Source of the DNA: Hyphomicrobium zavarzinii ATCC 27496
GTDB lineage: Bacteria > Pseudomonadota > Alphaproteobacteria > Rhizobiales > Hyphomicrobiaceae
Length of the DNA: 64,000 bases
Assembly: GCF_000383415.1 (NCBI RefSeq)
Contig: NZ_KB911257.1
Location: 100,558 to 164,557, forward strand
Reading direction: 5' to 3'
Made by a program: the position numbers and the translations under genes. Under the pieces are notes generated by a model. It had not been told where the DNA came from, ran no database searches, and was given only the letters and a program-made list of their open reading frames with translations. How positions within the stretch are numbered: position 1 is the first letter of the stretch; each line of letters starts with the position of its first letter. Below, piece by piece: positions 26,944-37,239 of the stretch.

Positions 26944-27571
26944 CGCGCGTCTGCGTCACCGCCGACATCACGCAAAGCGCGACGATGGCGAAGCCGCCCC
27001 AGAGGAACACCTCGTTGGCGGCCCAATCGCCCTTGGCGGTGTCGAGCTTGCCTCCACCGATCAGGTAGACGAGGCCGCCGGCCGCCGCCGAACCGTGGAT
27101 CAGGGTGAGGATGAGGGGCGGAACCGGTAGGTTTCTGATACGGCCCAAGCGGTAGCCGTAGATGCCGAGGCAGGCGGCAAAAAGCACAGCGCCCGATCCA
27201 TACTGGAACGCGTGGCGCCAGGTTACGTCGGACAGCGAGTAGACGGCGAACAGCGCGGAGGCGCCCCAGGCGTAGACCAGCGCAGCCAGCCAGACGTTGC
27301 AGCGGAGCGCTTCCTTGATGCTGGCAAAAGCATCCTTCGGAGCGGAGAGCTTGGCAGTGCGCGACCAGAGCGGCGCATTGATGCCAAGGCCCGTGCCCAC
27401 AACCAGCGCGACCAGCAGACCGGCCGCGATCGCAGGCAGGAACTTGTCACCGCGCCCGGCGCCGAGCACCATCATCGTCGTGCTCAACGCAGACGCCAGC
27501 AACAGCCACGGAAGCAGTGGCCGAAGAGAGATTCCCGGAGCGTAAGGCCCGCCGTGCTGATCGATGCTCAT
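26930..27571 (-). CDS. multi-span membrane protein, paralogue of its upstream neighbour
   Basis: 213 aa with about six transmembrane spans and no known motif. Its C-terminal region ([13 protein letters not shown]) matches the end of the gene immediately upstream (DADWAGNGIFLFG), so the two are tandem paralogues. The 3' end overlaps the enoyl-CoA hydratase gene by 14 bases on the opposite strand. Function unknown. The start MSIDQHGG is the only ATG near the frame's beginning. Confidence 0.6.
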   Translation of the reverse strand: MSIDQHGGPYAPGISLRPLLPWLLLASALSTTMMVLGAGRGDKFLPAIAAGLLVALVVGTGLGINAPLWSRTAKLSAPKDAFASIKEALRCNVWLAALVYAWGASALFAVYSLSDVTWRHAFQYGSGAVLFAACLGIYGYRLGRIRNLPVPPLILTLIHGSAAAGGLVYLIGGGKLDTAKGDWAANEVFLWGGFAIVALCVMSAVTQTRVTRS

Positions 27572-27584
27572 GCGAGCATCTTAA

Positions 27585-28178
27585 CTATGGGGAATTCTTC
27601 TTAGCGTCAATCAACGCGTGGGCAGAAATGACCGCCAAGGCCAAGGCACCAAACAGAAAAATGCCGTTGCCAGCCCAATCCGCGTCGCCGGTGTGGAGAA
27701 ATTCCTTGTCGGGATCGATGGCGAGCCCGGTCAGGGTCACGATCATGCCCGCCAACTGGCCGATGCCGAGATAGCGCCCGAGGCGCAGGAGCGTCGCGTC
27801 GTCATGTCCGCGGGCGGCATCCTTCGCGAGGAGCGCCGAGAAGCCGAGGCAGAGCACGCCGGCTCCGGCGAAGGCCGCGGAGAAATGCGGCCATTCACGC
27901 CAGGAGAGCACGAGCACGTAGACGAGAACGAGCGCGGCGGCGCCCCACAGCCAGACGAGGCCCATGTAACGGGCCGTCACGCTCTCGATCCTGCTCGGCG
28001 CGGCGGCGGAGCGAACGAGCCCGCGGCGCTCACTGATGGCGGCGAGGGCGAGCAGCAGCGTTGGGAAAGCGGCGGAGGCGAGCAATCCGAGCGGCTCTCC
28101 GGCCACCGCGGAGAAATAGACGCCAGCGAGCCCGAGACCCAAGACCAGCGCCCAGCCGATGATGGAAAAAGCGGTCAT
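27585..28178 (-). CDS. multi-span membrane protein, tandem paralogue
   Basis: 197 aa with about six hydrophobic spans. ATG 28178 is chosen because GGGAGG lies 11 bases upstream; a GTG at 28211 would add 11 polar residues. Shares the DW-A-N-x-FL-G-A pattern near the C-terminus with the following gene, which starts 13 bases after its stop. Family not recognised. Its 5' region faces no divergent gene; argF lies behind it on the same strand, 117 bases upstream. Confidence 0.62.
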   Translation of the reverse strand: MTAFSIIGWALVLGLGLAGVYFSAVAGEPLGLLASAAFPTLLLALAAISERRGLVRSAAAPSRIESVTARYMGLVWLWGAAALVLVYVLVLSWREWPHFSAAFAGAGVLCLGFSALLAKDAARGHDDATLLRLGRYLGIGQLAGMIVTLTGLAIDPDKEFLHTGDADWAGNGIFLFGALALAVISAHALIDAKKNSP

Positions 28179-28295
28179 TTCAGCATGTTCCTCCCGTTCC
28201 CCAGCGCACACGGTTGCTCTTACAGCACCTTTTGCGGGGTCTGGGAAGGCAGCCCAATTCCTTACGGCGCAGCGATCGCGGGACGTGCCTTGGCG

Positions 28296-29231
28296 TCAGA
28301 CGGCGCCGAGGCTCCAGGCGAGAATGGCCTTCTGGGCGTGCAGGCGGTTCTCGGCCTCGTCGAACACCACCGACTGCGGGCCTTCGAGCACGCTCTCCGT
28401 GACCTCGTTGCCGCGATAGGCAGGAAGGCAATGCATGAAGATGGCGCCCTTGTTGGCCTTGGCCATCAGCGCATCGTCGACCGCGTAGGGCTTCAGGAGC
28501 TGCTTTCTGCGCGCGCCATCGGTCTGACCCATGGAGACCCAGGTGTCGGTCACGATGCAATCGACACCACGCACGGCCTTCACCGGATCCGTCATGATGG
28601 TGACGTCGGCCTTCTCGCGGCGGACCCAATCGACCACGTCGTCGGTGGGGCGCAGGGCCTCGGGGCAGGCCACGCGAAGCTCGAAGCCGAAGCGGGCGGC
28701 GGCATGCATCCACGAGACGGCGACGTTGTTGCCGTCTCCGACCCAGGCGACGGAGCGGCCCTTGATGGGTCCCACCCGCTCCTCGAAGGTCATCACATCC
28801 GCCATGATCTGGCAGGGGTGAGACTTGTCGGTGAGGCCGTTGATCACGGGGACGGTGGCGTACTTCGCGAGATCCAGCAGCGTCTGGTGCGAGTTGGCGC
28901 GGATCATGATGGCGTCCGCGTAGCGCGACAGCACGCGCGCGGTATCGGAGATGCTCTCGCCGCGGCCAAGCTGGAGGTCGCCCTGGTTGAGCATGATGGT
29001 CTGGCCGCCGAGCTGGCGCATGGCCACATCGAACGACACGCGCGTGCGGGTGGACGGCTTCTCGAAGATGAGGACCAGAACGTCGTCCTCGATGCCCTTG
29101 GGGCGCAGCTTCGCAGGCACCCGCTTGCCCGCCGCTTTCATGGCATGGGCGGCATCGATGATGCGCCGGAGCGTCTTCGTATCGATCTCGTCGAGATCCA
29201 GGAAATGTCGAATAGCGGGTGCTTTGGCCAT
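28296..29231 (-). CDS. argF: ornithine carbamoyltransferase
   Basis: 311 aa. Carbamoyl-phosphate loop STRTRVSF, ornithine-site segments [11 protein letters not shown] and HCLPAYRG with the catalytic Cys, and a [10 protein letters not shown] strand. Makes citrulline from ornithine and carbamoyl phosphate in arginine synthesis. ATG 29231 gives the standard start (RHFLDLDEI). It lies 32 bases behind argD, so argD-argF form an operon feeding one pathway. Confidence 0.96.
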   Translation of the reverse strand: MAKAPAIRHFLDLDEIDTKTLRRIIDAAHAMKAAGKRVPAKLRPKGIEDDVLVLIFEKPSTRTRVSFDVAMRQLGGQTIMLNQGDLQLGRGESISDTARVLSRYADAIMIRANSHQTLLDLAKYATVPVINGLTDKSHPCQIMADVMTFEERVGPIKGRSVAWVGDGNNVAVSWMHAAARFGFELRVACPEALRPTDDVVDWVRREKADVTIMTDPVKAVRGVDCIVTDTWVSMGQTDGARRKQLLKPYAVDDALMAKANKGAIFMHCLPAYRGNEVTESVLEGPQSVVFDEAENRLHAQKAILAWSLGAV

Positions 29232-29263
29232 GGCGCTTCGGCCGGCTCCAGATCCGGGGTTGG

Positions 29264-30511
29264 CTATCGGGTTTGAGATTTCGAGACGTGCGTGAGCGCG
29301 CGCGACAGGCGTTCGATGCCTTCGCCGATCTCCTGCTCGTCGACCGTGAGCGGCGGGAGCAAGCGCACGACGTTGTCGCCCGCGCCGACAACGAGCAGCT
29401 TCTCGGAGAGCGCCGCCGCCACCACATCCGGGGGCGCGGCGTTGACCTTGATGCCGGCGAGGAGACCTTGCCCGCGCACCTCGGTGACGAGCGAGGGGAA
29501 CTGGTCCTGAATGCGGGCGAGGCTCTGGCGCAGGCGCAGCGCTTTCTGCTGCACACCTTCGAGGAAACCCGGCTCGAGCACGACGTCGAGAACCGCGCTG
29601 CCGACCGCCGTTGCCAGCGGATTGCCGCCGAACGTCGAGCCGTGCGTGCCGGCCGTCAGGCCCGATGCGGCGCGCTCCGTCGCGAGCACGGCGCCGAGCG
29701 GGAAGCCGCCGCCGATGCCCTTCGCAATTGCCATGATGTCCGGAGTGATGCCGGACCATTCGTATGAGAAGAGCTTGCCCGAGCGGCCGACGCCGGTCTG
29801 CACCTCATCGAAAACGAGGAGGATGCCGGCCTCGTCGCAGAGCGCGCGCAGGCCGCGCAGATAGTCGGCCGCGCCAACATGCACGCCGCCTTCGCCCTGC
29901 ACGGGCTCGATCATGACGGCCGCCGTCTCCGGGCCAATGGCCTGGCGGACAGCTTCGAGATCCCCGAACGGCACATGGTCGAAACCGGGGGCCTCGGGAC
30001 CGAAGCCTTCGAGATATTTCGGGTTTCCGGCGGCGGCGAGCGTGGCCAGGGTGCGGCCATGGAAGGCGCCCTGAGCCGTTATGATGCGCCAGCGCTCCGG
30101 ATTCCCGGCCACATAATGATAGCGGCGCGCAGCCTTGATGGCCCCTTCGCACGCCTCGGCGCCCGAGTTGCAGAAAAAGACCTTATCCGCGAACGTGACC
30201 TCCACCAGCCGCCCGGCGAGCTTTTCCTGGCCGGCGACGCGGTAGAGATTGGATGTATGCCAAAGCTGGCCCGCCTGCTCGGTAAGCGCGGCGACGAGGC
30301 GCGGATGCGCGTGTCCCAGGGCATTAACGGCAACGCCCGAGCCGAAATCCAGATAGCGCTCGCCGGCATCTGTCTCCAGCCACGAACCCTCACCGCGAGC
30401 GAACACGATATTCTGGCGCGCGTACGTGCTCATGACCGCAGGCGACGGGCCCTTCGAAGCGCCCGTGTTTGCCGAGGTCGAGGCTGTGAGGGGTTTGGAC
30501 ATCTCGCCCAT
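29264..30511 (-). CDS. argD: acetylornithine/succinyldiaminopimelate aminotransferase
   Basis: 415 aa class III aminotransferase. [16 protein letters not shown] start, [25 protein letters not shown], and the PLP lysine in [17 protein letters not shown] 30511 is chosen because GGGGGAG lies six bases upstream; this gives a 26-residue leader before MSTYARQ, where most homologues begin. Converts N-acetylglutamate semialdehyde to N-acetylornithine, one step before the carbamoylation done by the next gene. Confidence 0.94.
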   Translation of the reverse strand: MGEMSKPLTASTSANTGASKGPSPAVMSTYARQNIVFARGEGSWLETDAGERYLDFGSGVAVNALGHAHPRLVAALTEQAGQLWHTSNLYRVAGQEKLAGRLVEVTFADKVFFCNSGAEACEGAIKAARRYHYVAGNPERWRIITAQGAFHGRTLATLAAAGNPKYLEGFGPEAPGFDHVPFGDLEAVRQAIGPETAAVMIEPVQGEGGVHVGAADYLRGLRALCDEAGILLVFDEVQTGVGRSGKLFSYEWSGITPDIMAIAKGIGGGFPLGAVLATERAASGLTAGTHGSTFGGNPLATAVGSAVLDVVLEPGFLEGVQQKALRLRQSLARIQDQFPSLVTEVRGQGLLAGIKVNAAPPDVVAAALSEKLLVVGAGDNVVRLLPPLTVDEQEIGEGIERLSRALTHVSKSQTR

Positions 30512-31128
30512 TCCGCTCCCCCAAAATGACGAAAGCCGCCCTCCCGGCGGCCACGCGAAGGAGGCGTGATACGCGCAAGGGGCCCGCCTGTCAACGAAAG
30601 CAATTGCAGATGCTCTGCGAGAACGGCGTGCAGCCAAATCTGCCACCCGACTACAACGCCCCGGTGGCGACGCTGGCCTAGACGAAGCGAGAAGGAGGGG
30701 TTGCAGCGGGAATTAATTACGGGGAAAGCCGCGCCAGTGCCGAGCTTTCGGGGTCCCGCGACTCAATCTGTGGCGAACGCGCCACTCGTCCCCTGTCAAT
30801 GCCCGATGTTCATGCAGCGTCTGCTTGTACAAGAAAATCAAGTTATTGTAGGTTAACAGGGTCCAGACACGACATGTCGCGTTGTAGTGCGGCTGTCCCC
30901 GAGTCCCCCGTCTGGCGTGCGTTCGGACCTTGTATCTGCGCGGCCCTCGCCCCGCTGGTCCGCTCTAGTTCCTGCGTCATCATCAGTTCGCGTTGCGAGC
31001 AGTCGTGGTTCTGCTCACGTTTGGCGTGTGTTCAACGCTATCCGTGGCCAGTTTCCGCCCCTTTGCTTGCGCGCCTGCCTGTCTGGGTTCTTGGCCCGGA
31101 AGGCGCATGCTTTGAGGAGCACCGATTA
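30512..31128. other. intergenic region argD-gcrA
   Basis: 617 bases between divergent argD and gcrA, so it must carry both promoters. AT-richer around 30815-30860. CGACATGTCG (30870-30879) is a perfect 10-bp palindrome. GANTC sites occur at 30760-30764 and 30901-30905. I see no convincing gene or RNA. Confidence 0.4.
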
Positions 31129-31695
31129 ATGGCCTGGAACGATGAACGGGTTGAGCTCTTGAAGAAGCTCTGGTCCGAAGGGCTCTCCGCAAGCCAAATC
31201 GCCGGACGCCTCGGCGGTGTGACACGCAATGCCGTGATCGGCAAGGTTCATCGGCTCGGACTTTCGGGGCGCGCGACCACCTCGCGCATGAAATCGCATC
31301 GTCCGCGCGCCCGCGCCGCGGCCGCCGCCACCGCCCGCCGGATGCAGCAGAAGACCCGCTTCGCGCCCCAGGGCAACCCCGCGCTCCGCGCGCTCTATCA
31401 GCCGGAGGCCGAGCCGTTCACTCCGTCCGTCGAGGAGCTCGTCATTCCGCTCAAGGAGCGCCGCACGATCCAGACGCTCACCGAATGCAGCTGCCGCTGG
31501 CCGATCGGCGATCCGCAGTCCGCCGACTTCCACTTCTGCGGCAAGAACAAGGTGACCGGCCTGCCCTATTGCGAATTCCACGCCCGCCGCGCGTTCCAGC
31601 CGCCGCAGCCGCGCCGCCGCGAGCGCGAGATCTCCGAGCCGCGCATTCCCGCGCTGGCGCGCGCCGGTTCCGACAAGGAGTCGGCCGACGTCTGA
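31129..31695 (+). CDS. gcrA: GcrA family cell-cycle regulator
   Basis: 188 aa. N-terminal helix-turn-helix MAWNDERVELLKKLW...GLSASQIAGRLGG, then TRNAVIGKVHRLGL, which is diagnostic of GcrA. A long basic Ala/Arg linker follows, and a C-terminal CSCRWPIGDP...FHFCGK...YCEFHA domain that binds the sigma-70 factor. It activates transcription at GANTC-methylated promoters. ATG 31129 follows GAGGAGCACC. A stem-loop with a T-rich tail lies 45 bases beyond the stop. Confidence 0.96.
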   Translation: MAWNDERVELLKKLWSEGLSASQIAGRLGGVTRNAVIGKVHRLGLSGRATTSRMKSHRPRARAAAAATARRMQQKTRFAPQGNPALRALYQPEAEPFTPSVEELVIPLKERRTIQTLTECSCRWPIGDPQSADFHFCGKNKVTGLPYCEFHARRAFQPPQPRRREREISEPRIPALARAGSDKESADV

Positions 31696-31740
31696 TCCGA
31701 CGAAGGGGACAGAGGGCTTATCAGTTTTTGCGGGGGGAAG

Positions 31741-31780
31741 AGGTCGGGCGCGCCGGGGGGTGCGTCCGACCTTTACTTTT
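31741..31780 (+). terminator. rho-independent terminator downstream of gcrA
   Basis: AGGTCGG (31741-31747) pairs with CCGACCT (31766-31772), with partial CGC/GTG pairing inside, followed by TTACTTTT. Positioned for gcrA and before the convergent DUF2244 gene. Confidence 0.6.
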
Positions 31781-31798
31781 GGGCTCTCTGCCGAGACG

Positions 31799-32296
31799 TC
31801 AGACAGGCGTGCCGACGCGCGCGGCATCCAGCGCGCTGCGCAGGGCCTCCGCGAAATCGCGACGCTCGTCATCGTTCAGCAGACGGCCGAACTCCAGCTC
31901 GCGGCCATGGGAGACGAGTTTCAAATTGTTTCCGCCATCGGGGCGCTCGGTAAACAGCACGCGGACCCAATACGGGTTGAACTCGAAGCTCTTGCTTTTT
32001 CCCGACGCCGAAATCTGCGTGAGCTTGAGTGCGTGGGGCGTCAGCTCCACCAGCTCGTAGGCGCGCGCGGCCCGGTAGTTGAGCTTGAACGCGATATAGA
32101 CCAGAAGAACGTCGAGCCCAAAGAAGCCCATGACGGGCCAAGCCCCCAGCAGCAGGAAAACCAGCCCGGTCACGAAGCTTACGGCCCCGATGCCGATCAT
32201 GAGGATCAGGAACCCTTTTGGTCCCAGCGAGCGATGGGGGTGGAGAATGGCGCGAAACAGGCTCGCGTCGGATGTTGCGGGCACACTATCATTCAT
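31799..32296 (-). CDS. DUF2244 domain membrane protein
   Basis: 165 aa. Two transmembrane spans close to the N-terminus (about 28-75) with HPHRSLG before them, then a soluble domain with YELVELTPHAL and a conserved FNPYWVRV block, all matching DUF2244. Function unknown. The gene is the divergent neighbour of nth, an arrangement widespread in Hyphomicrobiales. The starts are 24 bases apart, so the promoters overlap. Confidence 0.85.
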   Translation of the reverse strand: MNDSVPATSDASLFRAILHPHRSLGPKGFLILMIGIGAVSFVTGLVFLLLGAWPVMGFFGLDVLLVYIAFKLNYRAARAYELVELTPHALKLTQISASGKSKSFEFNPYWVRVLFTERPDGGNNLKLVSHGRELEFGRLLNDDERRDFAEALRSALDAARVGTPV

Positions 32297-32320
32297 CCGA
32301 TCAGACTATCCCCAGGTTCG

Positions 32321-33058
32321 ATGTTGTCAAAGCGCATGTCCTCCAGAAAACGTATCGCGCCCTCTCCCGGTTCACCGGCGAAGCCGTCCTCCCCTTCAAA
32401 AAAAAGCAGCGGCCGGGGCAAGCTGACGTCCGCCGAGATTGCAGAGATTTTCCGGCGTTTTGCGGCTGCAAACCCTGAGCCCAAGGGGGAGCTCGAACAC
32501 ACGAACCCGTTCACGCTGCTGGTTGCGGTGGTGCTTTCCGCGCAAGCCACTGACGCGGGCGTGAACAAAGCCACGCGCGCCCTGTTCCAGAAGGCGGATA
32601 CGCCCGAGAAGATGCTGGCCCTCGGCGAGGACGCCGTGCGCGACCACGTGAAGTCCATCGGGCTCTTCCGGGCGAAGGCCAAGAACATCATTCTTCTCAG
32701 CGAAAAGCTGATCCGGGAGTATGGCGGCTCGGTGCCCATGGACAGGGATGCGCTGGAGACGCTTCCGGGCGTGGGACGCAAGACCGCCAACGTGGTAATG
32801 AACGTCGCTTTCGGCGCGCCGACGATGGCGGTCGATACACACGTGCTCCGGATCTCGAACCGCATCGGCCTTTCCAACGGGAAGACGCCGCTTCAGGTGG
32901 AAGCAGATCTCCTGGCCAAGATTCCGCCCGAGTACGGCGTTCCGGCTCATCACTGGCTGATCCTGCATGGGCGCTATGTGTGCAAGGCGCGCAAGCCCGA
33001 GTGCCCCCGCTGCCTCATCAACGACATCTGCAGATACCCGGACAAGACGCCGGGCTGA
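32321..33058 (+). CDS. nth: endonuclease III
   Basis: 245 aa. Helix-hairpin-helix LPGVGRKTANVV with the catalytic Lys, the catalytic Asp in VDTHVLR and a C-terminal [4Fe-4S] loop spaced C-x6-C-x2-C-x5-C (CKARKPECPRCLINDIC). Removes oxidised pyrimidines and cleaves abasic sites. Two candidate starts, ATG 32321 and 32336; both precede a basic, Ser/Pro-rich extension of about 30 residues not found in E. coli Nth. Confidence 0.96.
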   Translation: MLSKRMSSRKRIAPSPGSPAKPSSPSKKSSGRGKLTSAEIAEIFRRFAAANPEPKGELEHTNPFTLLVAVVLSAQATDAGVNKATRALFQKADTPEKMLALGEDAVRDHVKSIGLFRAKAKNIILLSEKLIREYGGSVPMDRDALETLPGVGRKTANVVMNVAFGAPTMAVDTHVLRISNRIGLSNGKTPLQVEADLLAKIPPEYGVPAHHWLILHGRYVCKARKPECPRCLINDICRYPDKTPG

Positions 33059-33214
33059 CCCGCACCGTTAAGGCCTCGTCAACCACGACCGCGAAAGCGC
33101 CGGCGCGCGGGTAAACCGATTAAGACCGCGCTTACGCCTGTCACCTACAATTTTCGGAAATTGCAGCTGGCTTTTTTTACATCACGTTTTTTGTTGCCGG
33201 AGTGTGTGCTCGCT

Positions 33215-35029
33215 ATGGCTCGCCCAAACGAAACGAACCCGCAGGACGCCAATGTCGCGCACGACGCAGGCGTGGCCGCCGACACCTTGCGGTTGATCGA
33301 GCACACGAAAAAGCTCAGCCAGCTCAACTCCCGCTTCGAGGTCGCGCTCAACAACATGGCGCGCGGTCTTTCGATGTTCGATGCCGATCGCCGGCTCATT
33401 GTCTGCAATGGGCTCTATCGCGAAATCTACGATCTGCCCGAGGAGCTCACCGTTCCAGGGACGCCGTTCTCCAAGATCGTCGCCTATCACTCGGCCAAGG
33501 AGGGATCGGCGAACTCAGTCGACGACCTCAAGCGCCAGCAACTCTGGATCGAACAGCACGCGACCGAGCTCCGGCACGGCAAGGTGTTCACCCACACGCA
33601 GAATCTCAAGAACGGCCGCATTATCCTCGTCACCAACCAGCCGCTCGAGGATGGCGGGTGGGTCGACATCCAGGAGGACGTGACCGAGAAGACGCTGGCG
33701 CAGGAGCGGATCGCCTGGCTCGCGCGGCATTGTCCGCTGACGGAGATCGCGAACCGGTTCCATTTCCGCGAGATGCTCGATGAAGAGATCCAGAGGCTGA
33801 AGCCGAACGGCAGCCTCGCCGTTCATCTGATCGATCTCGACTACTTCAAGCAGGTGAACGACACGCTTGGCCACGCGGCGGGCGACGCGGTGCTCAAGGC
33901 GGTGGCCAAGCGGCTCCGCACTACCGTGCGCGACAACGACCTCGTCGGGCGCCTCGGAGGCGATGAGTTCGCCATTATTCAAACCGACATCAGCGGACCC
34001 GAGCAGGCGGCGAGCCTGGCTCTTCGTCTCGTCAGCGTTCTCAATGCGCCCTACCGGGTGCTGGGGGCGAACGCCGGCCTAGGGGCCAGCATCGGCGTCG
34101 CGATATGTCCGGACCACGGAGCCGACCCCGATACCCTGCTCCGCCGTGCCGACATGGCGCTCTATCGCGTGAAAACGTGCGGCCGTGGAAGCTCTTACAT
34201 CTACCATCCGGAAGACGAGCAGCTCGTCAACGAGCGCATCGAGCTTCAGGCGGATCTCGCCGAGGCGCTGAAGAAGCGGCAGCTTTCCCTCCACTATCAA
34301 CCGATCGTGGATGTCGAAGCGGGAACCGTAACCGGATGCGAGGCGCTGATGCGCTGGCAGCATCCCAAGCTCGGCATGGTGCCGCCCTCGACCTTCATTC
34401 CCATCGCGGAAAGATCGGGCCTCATCCTCGCCATGGGTGAATGGGCCCTGCATCAGGCGTGCCGCGATGCAGCCGGCTGGGCTCCCAGCATTCGCGTGGC
34501 GGTCAACATCTCGGCCGTGCAGTTCGATCACGGCGATCCGGCCGCGGTCGTCGAGGAGGCGCTTGCCGCATCCGGCCTCGCGGCCGACAGACTCGAGGTG
34601 GAGATTACCGAATCCACGCTGCTGCGTTGCGAGACCAAGACGCTTCAGAATCTCGAACGCCTGCGCGCACGCGGCGTGCGCCTCGTGCTCGACGACTTCG
34701 GCACCGGCTTCGCCTCGCTCAGCTACCTGCGCAATTTCTCGTTCGACAAGATCAAGATCGATCGCTCGTTCGTCGCGGACATGGCGGAGCGGCGCGATTG
34801 CATGGCAATCGTGGGCGCCGTCACGGGGCTTGCGAAGACGCTCGGCATCGGCCCCGTCGCCGAGGGGATCGAAGACATCGAGCAGCTCACTGGCGTCTCG
34901 ATTGCGGGCTGCCGGGAAATGCAGGGCTTCTATTTCAGCCGCCCCGTCCCCAGCGCCGACGTCGAGGACGCGGTGGCGCAGTGCCTGACGCGGATCTCCG
35001 AGGCATCCGGAAAGCCGAACGCCGGCTGA
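33215..35029 (+). CDS. PAS-GGDEF-EAL bifunctional c-di-GMP enzyme
   Basis: 604 aa from ATG 33215 (GGAG 12 bases upstream). PAS-7-like domain at 38-160, GGDEF (motif 248-252) and EAL (motif 376-378). The DxDxFK metal site is intact (IDLDYFK, 207-211) and an RxxD inhibitory site (RDND) sits five residues before GGDEF. The EAL side keeps NIS, ITES, DDFGTGFASL, KIDRSF and AEGIED. Both synthesis and breakdown of c-di-GMP are therefore plausible, with product inhibition. It differs from the other GGDEF/EAL protein at 3.8 kb in having a complete cyclase site. Confidence 0.9.
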   Translation: MARPNETNPQDANVAHDAGVAADTLRLIEHTKKLSQLNSRFEVALNNMARGLSMFDADRRLIVCNGLYREIYDLPEELTVPGTPFSKIVAYHSAKEGSANSVDDLKRQQLWIEQHATELRHGKVFTHTQNLKNGRIILVTNQPLEDGGWVDIQEDVTEKTLAQERIAWLARHCPLTEIANRFHFREMLDEEIQRLKPNGSLAVHLIDLDYFKQVNDTLGHAAGDAVLKAVAKRLRTTVRDNDLVGRLGGDEFAIIQTDISGPEQAASLALRLVSVLNAPYRVLGANAGLGASIGVAICPDHGADPDTLLRRADMALYRVKTCGRGSSYIYHPEDEQLVNERIELQADLAEALKKRQLSLHYQPIVDVEAGTVTGCEALMRWQHPKLGMVPPSTFIPIAERSGLILAMGEWALHQACRDAAGWAPSIRVAVNISAVQFDHGDPAAVVEEALAASGLAADRLEVEITESTLLRCETKTLQNLERLRARGVRLVLDDFGTGFASLSYLRNFSFDKIKIDRSFVADMAERRDCMAIVGAVTGLAKTLGIGPVAEGIEDIEQLTGVSIAGCREMQGFYFSRPVPSADVEDAVAQCLTRISEASGKPNAG

Positions 35030-35032
35030 TCC

Positions 35033-35806
35033 TCAGGTGCCACGCACGGCGATGCCGGCCTTGGCCATGTGCTTCTTGGCTTCCCCAATGGTGTAGGTGC
35101 CGAAGTGGAAGATCGAGGCGGCGAGAACCGCGCTCGCATGGCCCTCCTTGACCCCATCCACGAGGTGATCGAGCGTACCGACGCCGCCCGAGGCGATTAC
35201 CGGCACGTGCACGGCATCCGAGATCGCCCGTGTCAGCGCGATGTCGAAACCCGCCTTGGTGCCGTCGCGATCCATGGAGGTGAGCAGGATCTCGCCCGCG
35301 CCTAGGCTCACGACCTCTTTCGCGTATTCGATCGCATCGAGGCCCGTGGGCTTGCGGCCGCCGTGGGTGAAGATCTCCCAGCGCGGGGGCTCACCTTCAG
35401 CGGAAACGCGCTTGGCGTCGATGGCCACGACGATGCATTGCGCACCGAACTTCTCGGAGGCCTCTTTCACGAACTGGCGGTTGGTGACGGCTGCGGTATT
35501 GATCGACACCTTGTCGGCACCGGCTTCGAGCAGCTTGCGGATGTCCTCGACCGTGCGCACGCCGCCTCCCACGGTGAGCGGCATGAAGCAGCGCTCGGCG
35601 GTGCGCTCCACCACGTCGAAGATCACGTCGCGGGCTTCCTGCGAGGCGGTGATGTCGAGAAAGCAAAGCTCGTCCGCGCCTGCCGCATCATAGGCGGCTG
35701 CGGCTTCCACCGGGTCTCCGGCATCGACAAGATCGACGAAGTTCACGCCTTTGACGACGCGTCCGTCCTTCACGTCCAAACAGGGGATGATGCGCGTCTT
35801 CAGCAT
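35033..35806 (-). CDS. hisF: imidazole glycerol phosphate synthase cyclase subunit
   Basis: 257 aa (beta/alpha)8 barrel. [20 protein letters not shown] with the catalytic Asp in [29 protein letters not shown] near the end and Asp in TSMDRDG. Pairs with HisH to make IGP and AICAR. Five bases separate it from the hisA stop, so hisA-hisF are an operon. No hisE or hisI follows; the next gene is the convergent GGDEF/EAL protein three bases away. Confidence 0.97.
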   Translation of the reverse strand: MLKTRIIPCLDVKDGRVVKGVNFVDLVDAGDPVEAAAAYDAAGADELCFLDITASQEARDVIFDVVERTAERCFMPLTVGGGVRTVEDIRKLLEAGADKVSINTAAVTNRQFVKEASEKFGAQCIVVAIDAKRVSAEGEPPRWEIFTHGGRKPTGLDAIEYAKEVVSLGAGEILLTSMDRDGTKAGFDIALTRAISDAVHVPVIASGGVGTLDHLVDGVKEGHASAVLAASIFHFGTYTIGEAKKHMAKAGIAVRGT

Positions 35807-35811
35807 GGGGA

Positions 35812-36543
35812 TCAGCTCTTGGCGTTGAGGAGCGCGAGGGCTTCGGCGGGGTTCAGGCGGCCGTCGTAGAGGGCGCGGCCGGTGATGGCACCTTCGAGCA
35901 TCCGGTATTCCGGCGTGAGGAGTGCTTTCACGTCGTCGATGGAGGCGAGGCCACCCGAGGCGATGACCGGAATGCTGGTCGCGCGTGCCAGCTCCGCTGT
36001 GGCGGGCAGATTCAAGCCCTTCAGCACGCCGTCGCGCTCGATGTCGGTATAGATGATGGCGGCGACGCCCGCGTCCTCGAAACGGCGGGCGAGATCGATC
36101 GCGGTCAATTCGGACGTTTCCGCCCAGCCTTCGACCGCCACCTTGCCGCCCTTGGCATCGATGCCGACGGCGACCTGGCCGGGAAAGCGTTTGCAGGCCT
36201 CGCGCACGAGCGCGGGATCGCGCACGGCGATGGTGCCCAGGATCACGCGGCGGATGCCGCGGGAGAGCCACTGCTCGATGGTAGCGAGGTCGCGGATGCC
36301 GCCGCCGAGCTGGGCCGGCATGGTGATCGCCTTCAGGATGGCATCCACTGCGCCCGCATTCACGGGCTTTCCGGCGAAGGCGCCGTTGAGGTCCACGATA
36401 TGGAGATACGTGAAGCCCTGCTTCTCGAACGAGAGGGCCTGATCGGCGGGATCGTCGTTGAAGACGGTGGCCTCGTTCATATCGCCGAGCTTCAGGCGAA
36501 CGCACTTGCCGTCCTTGAGATCGATGGCGGGGAAAAGGATCAC
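35812..36543 (-). CDS. hisA: phosphoribosylformimino-5-aminoimidazole carboxamide ribotide isomerase
   Basis: 243 aa barrel enzyme, paralogous to HisF. Starts at GTG 36543 with [16 protein letters not shown], and shows the [10 protein letters not shown] and [11 protein letters not shown] phosphate-binding loops and VIASGG. Catalyses the Amadori rearrangement before HisHF. It is separated from hisB-hisH by pyrE and two plus-strand genes, although related genomes usually keep them contiguous. Confidence 0.96.
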   Translation of the reverse strand: MILFPAIDLKDGKCVRLKLGDMNEATVFNDDPADQALSFEKQGFTYLHIVDLNGAFAGKPVNAGAVDAILKAITMPAQLGGGIRDLATIEQWLSRGIRRVILGTIAVRDPALVREACKRFPGQVAVGIDAKGGKVAVEGWAETSELTAIDLARRFEDAGVAAIIYTDIERDGVLKGLNLPATAELARATSIPVIASGGLASIDDVKALLTPEYRMLEGAITGRALYDGRLNPAEALALLNAKS

Positions 36544-36675
36544 GTCGACTCCTCGCGCGGCGGAGAGCGTCCGCCGGCATTCTTGGGGTGGCAGGGCCTG
36601 CCCGCCATCAGATTGCTTTGTTCGTGCCCGATGAATAGGTATTGCTTCGAAGCGTCAAGTGCGTGTCTCAAGATT

Positions 36676-36984
36676 ATGTCACCAGCGCCCCATAGCCTGC
36701 TTTCGTCCCGCCGCTCGCGCCCGGCCCTGACCGAGGCCGACGCCGTCGACATCTGGATCGCCCGCTGGCTCAAAGTTCGCCGCCGCGATCTCATTCAGCG
36801 TTACGCCTGCGACCCGCGCCGCCTCTATGAGATCTGGCAGGAGGAACGCTTCGCCGGGAGCCGCGCGAAAGCTCTCGAGGTGTTCCTCGCGCGCTTTCCC
36901 TCGCTCGCCGACCGCATTGATCCCGGTGCCCATGTCCGCATTCCGAAAGCGCCCCATCCGGACCAGCTTCAGCTTTTCAACTGA
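36676..36984 (+). CDS. small conserved hypothetical protein
   Basis: 102 aa, soluble. Mostly helical, with ADAVDIWIARWLKVRRRDLIQRY and a Trp/Arg-rich block, LYEIWQEERFAGS, near the middle, which may be a small DNA- or RNA-binding module, but I do not recognise the family. ATG 36676 chosen; an in-frame ATG at 36631 is possible. Followed by an AT-rich stretch and a stem-loop with a T-tract. It faces hisA with 132 bases between starts. Confidence 0.55.
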   Translation: MSPAPHSLLSSRRSRPALTEADAVDIWIARWLKVRRRDLIQRYACDPRRLYEIWQEERFAGSRAKALEVFLARFPSLADRIDPGAHVRIPKAPHPDQLQLFN

Positions 36985-37011
36985 GACGCAAGCCGTTAAT
37001 ATTTGCGTGCA

Positions 37012-37037
37012 GCAATATGCCGTATTGCGTTGATTTT
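37012..37037 (+). terminator. stem-loop terminator after the 102-aa gene
   Basis: GCAATA (37012-37017) and TATTGC (37023-37028) form a perfect stem over loop TGCCG, followed by GTTGATTTTTC. A second inverted pair, ACGCAA/TTGCGT, lies just upstream. Placed 27 bases after the stop. Confidence 0.5.
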
Positions 37038-37239
37038 TCTTATTTGTTTTGATTCCTCCGCGGTCCACGAGAAGCCCTGACGGCGCTTGCCTCGACAACC
37101 ACCGCCACGGTTAGACCGTGTCTCTTCCCTCAAGAGAACAAAATTCGAACGGACTCTGGACGTGGTGAGCGACTCATGCCACGTTCTCTCTACGTTCTCA
37201 CCGCGTCCACCTCACTCTTCTTTGCCCCCGGAGAGCCCC

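Noticed and set aside
30595-30681. Short frame ending [12 protein letters not shown] upstream of gcrA
   Set aside because: Looks protein-like for about 24 codons but has no start context or homologue I can name; could be a relic.
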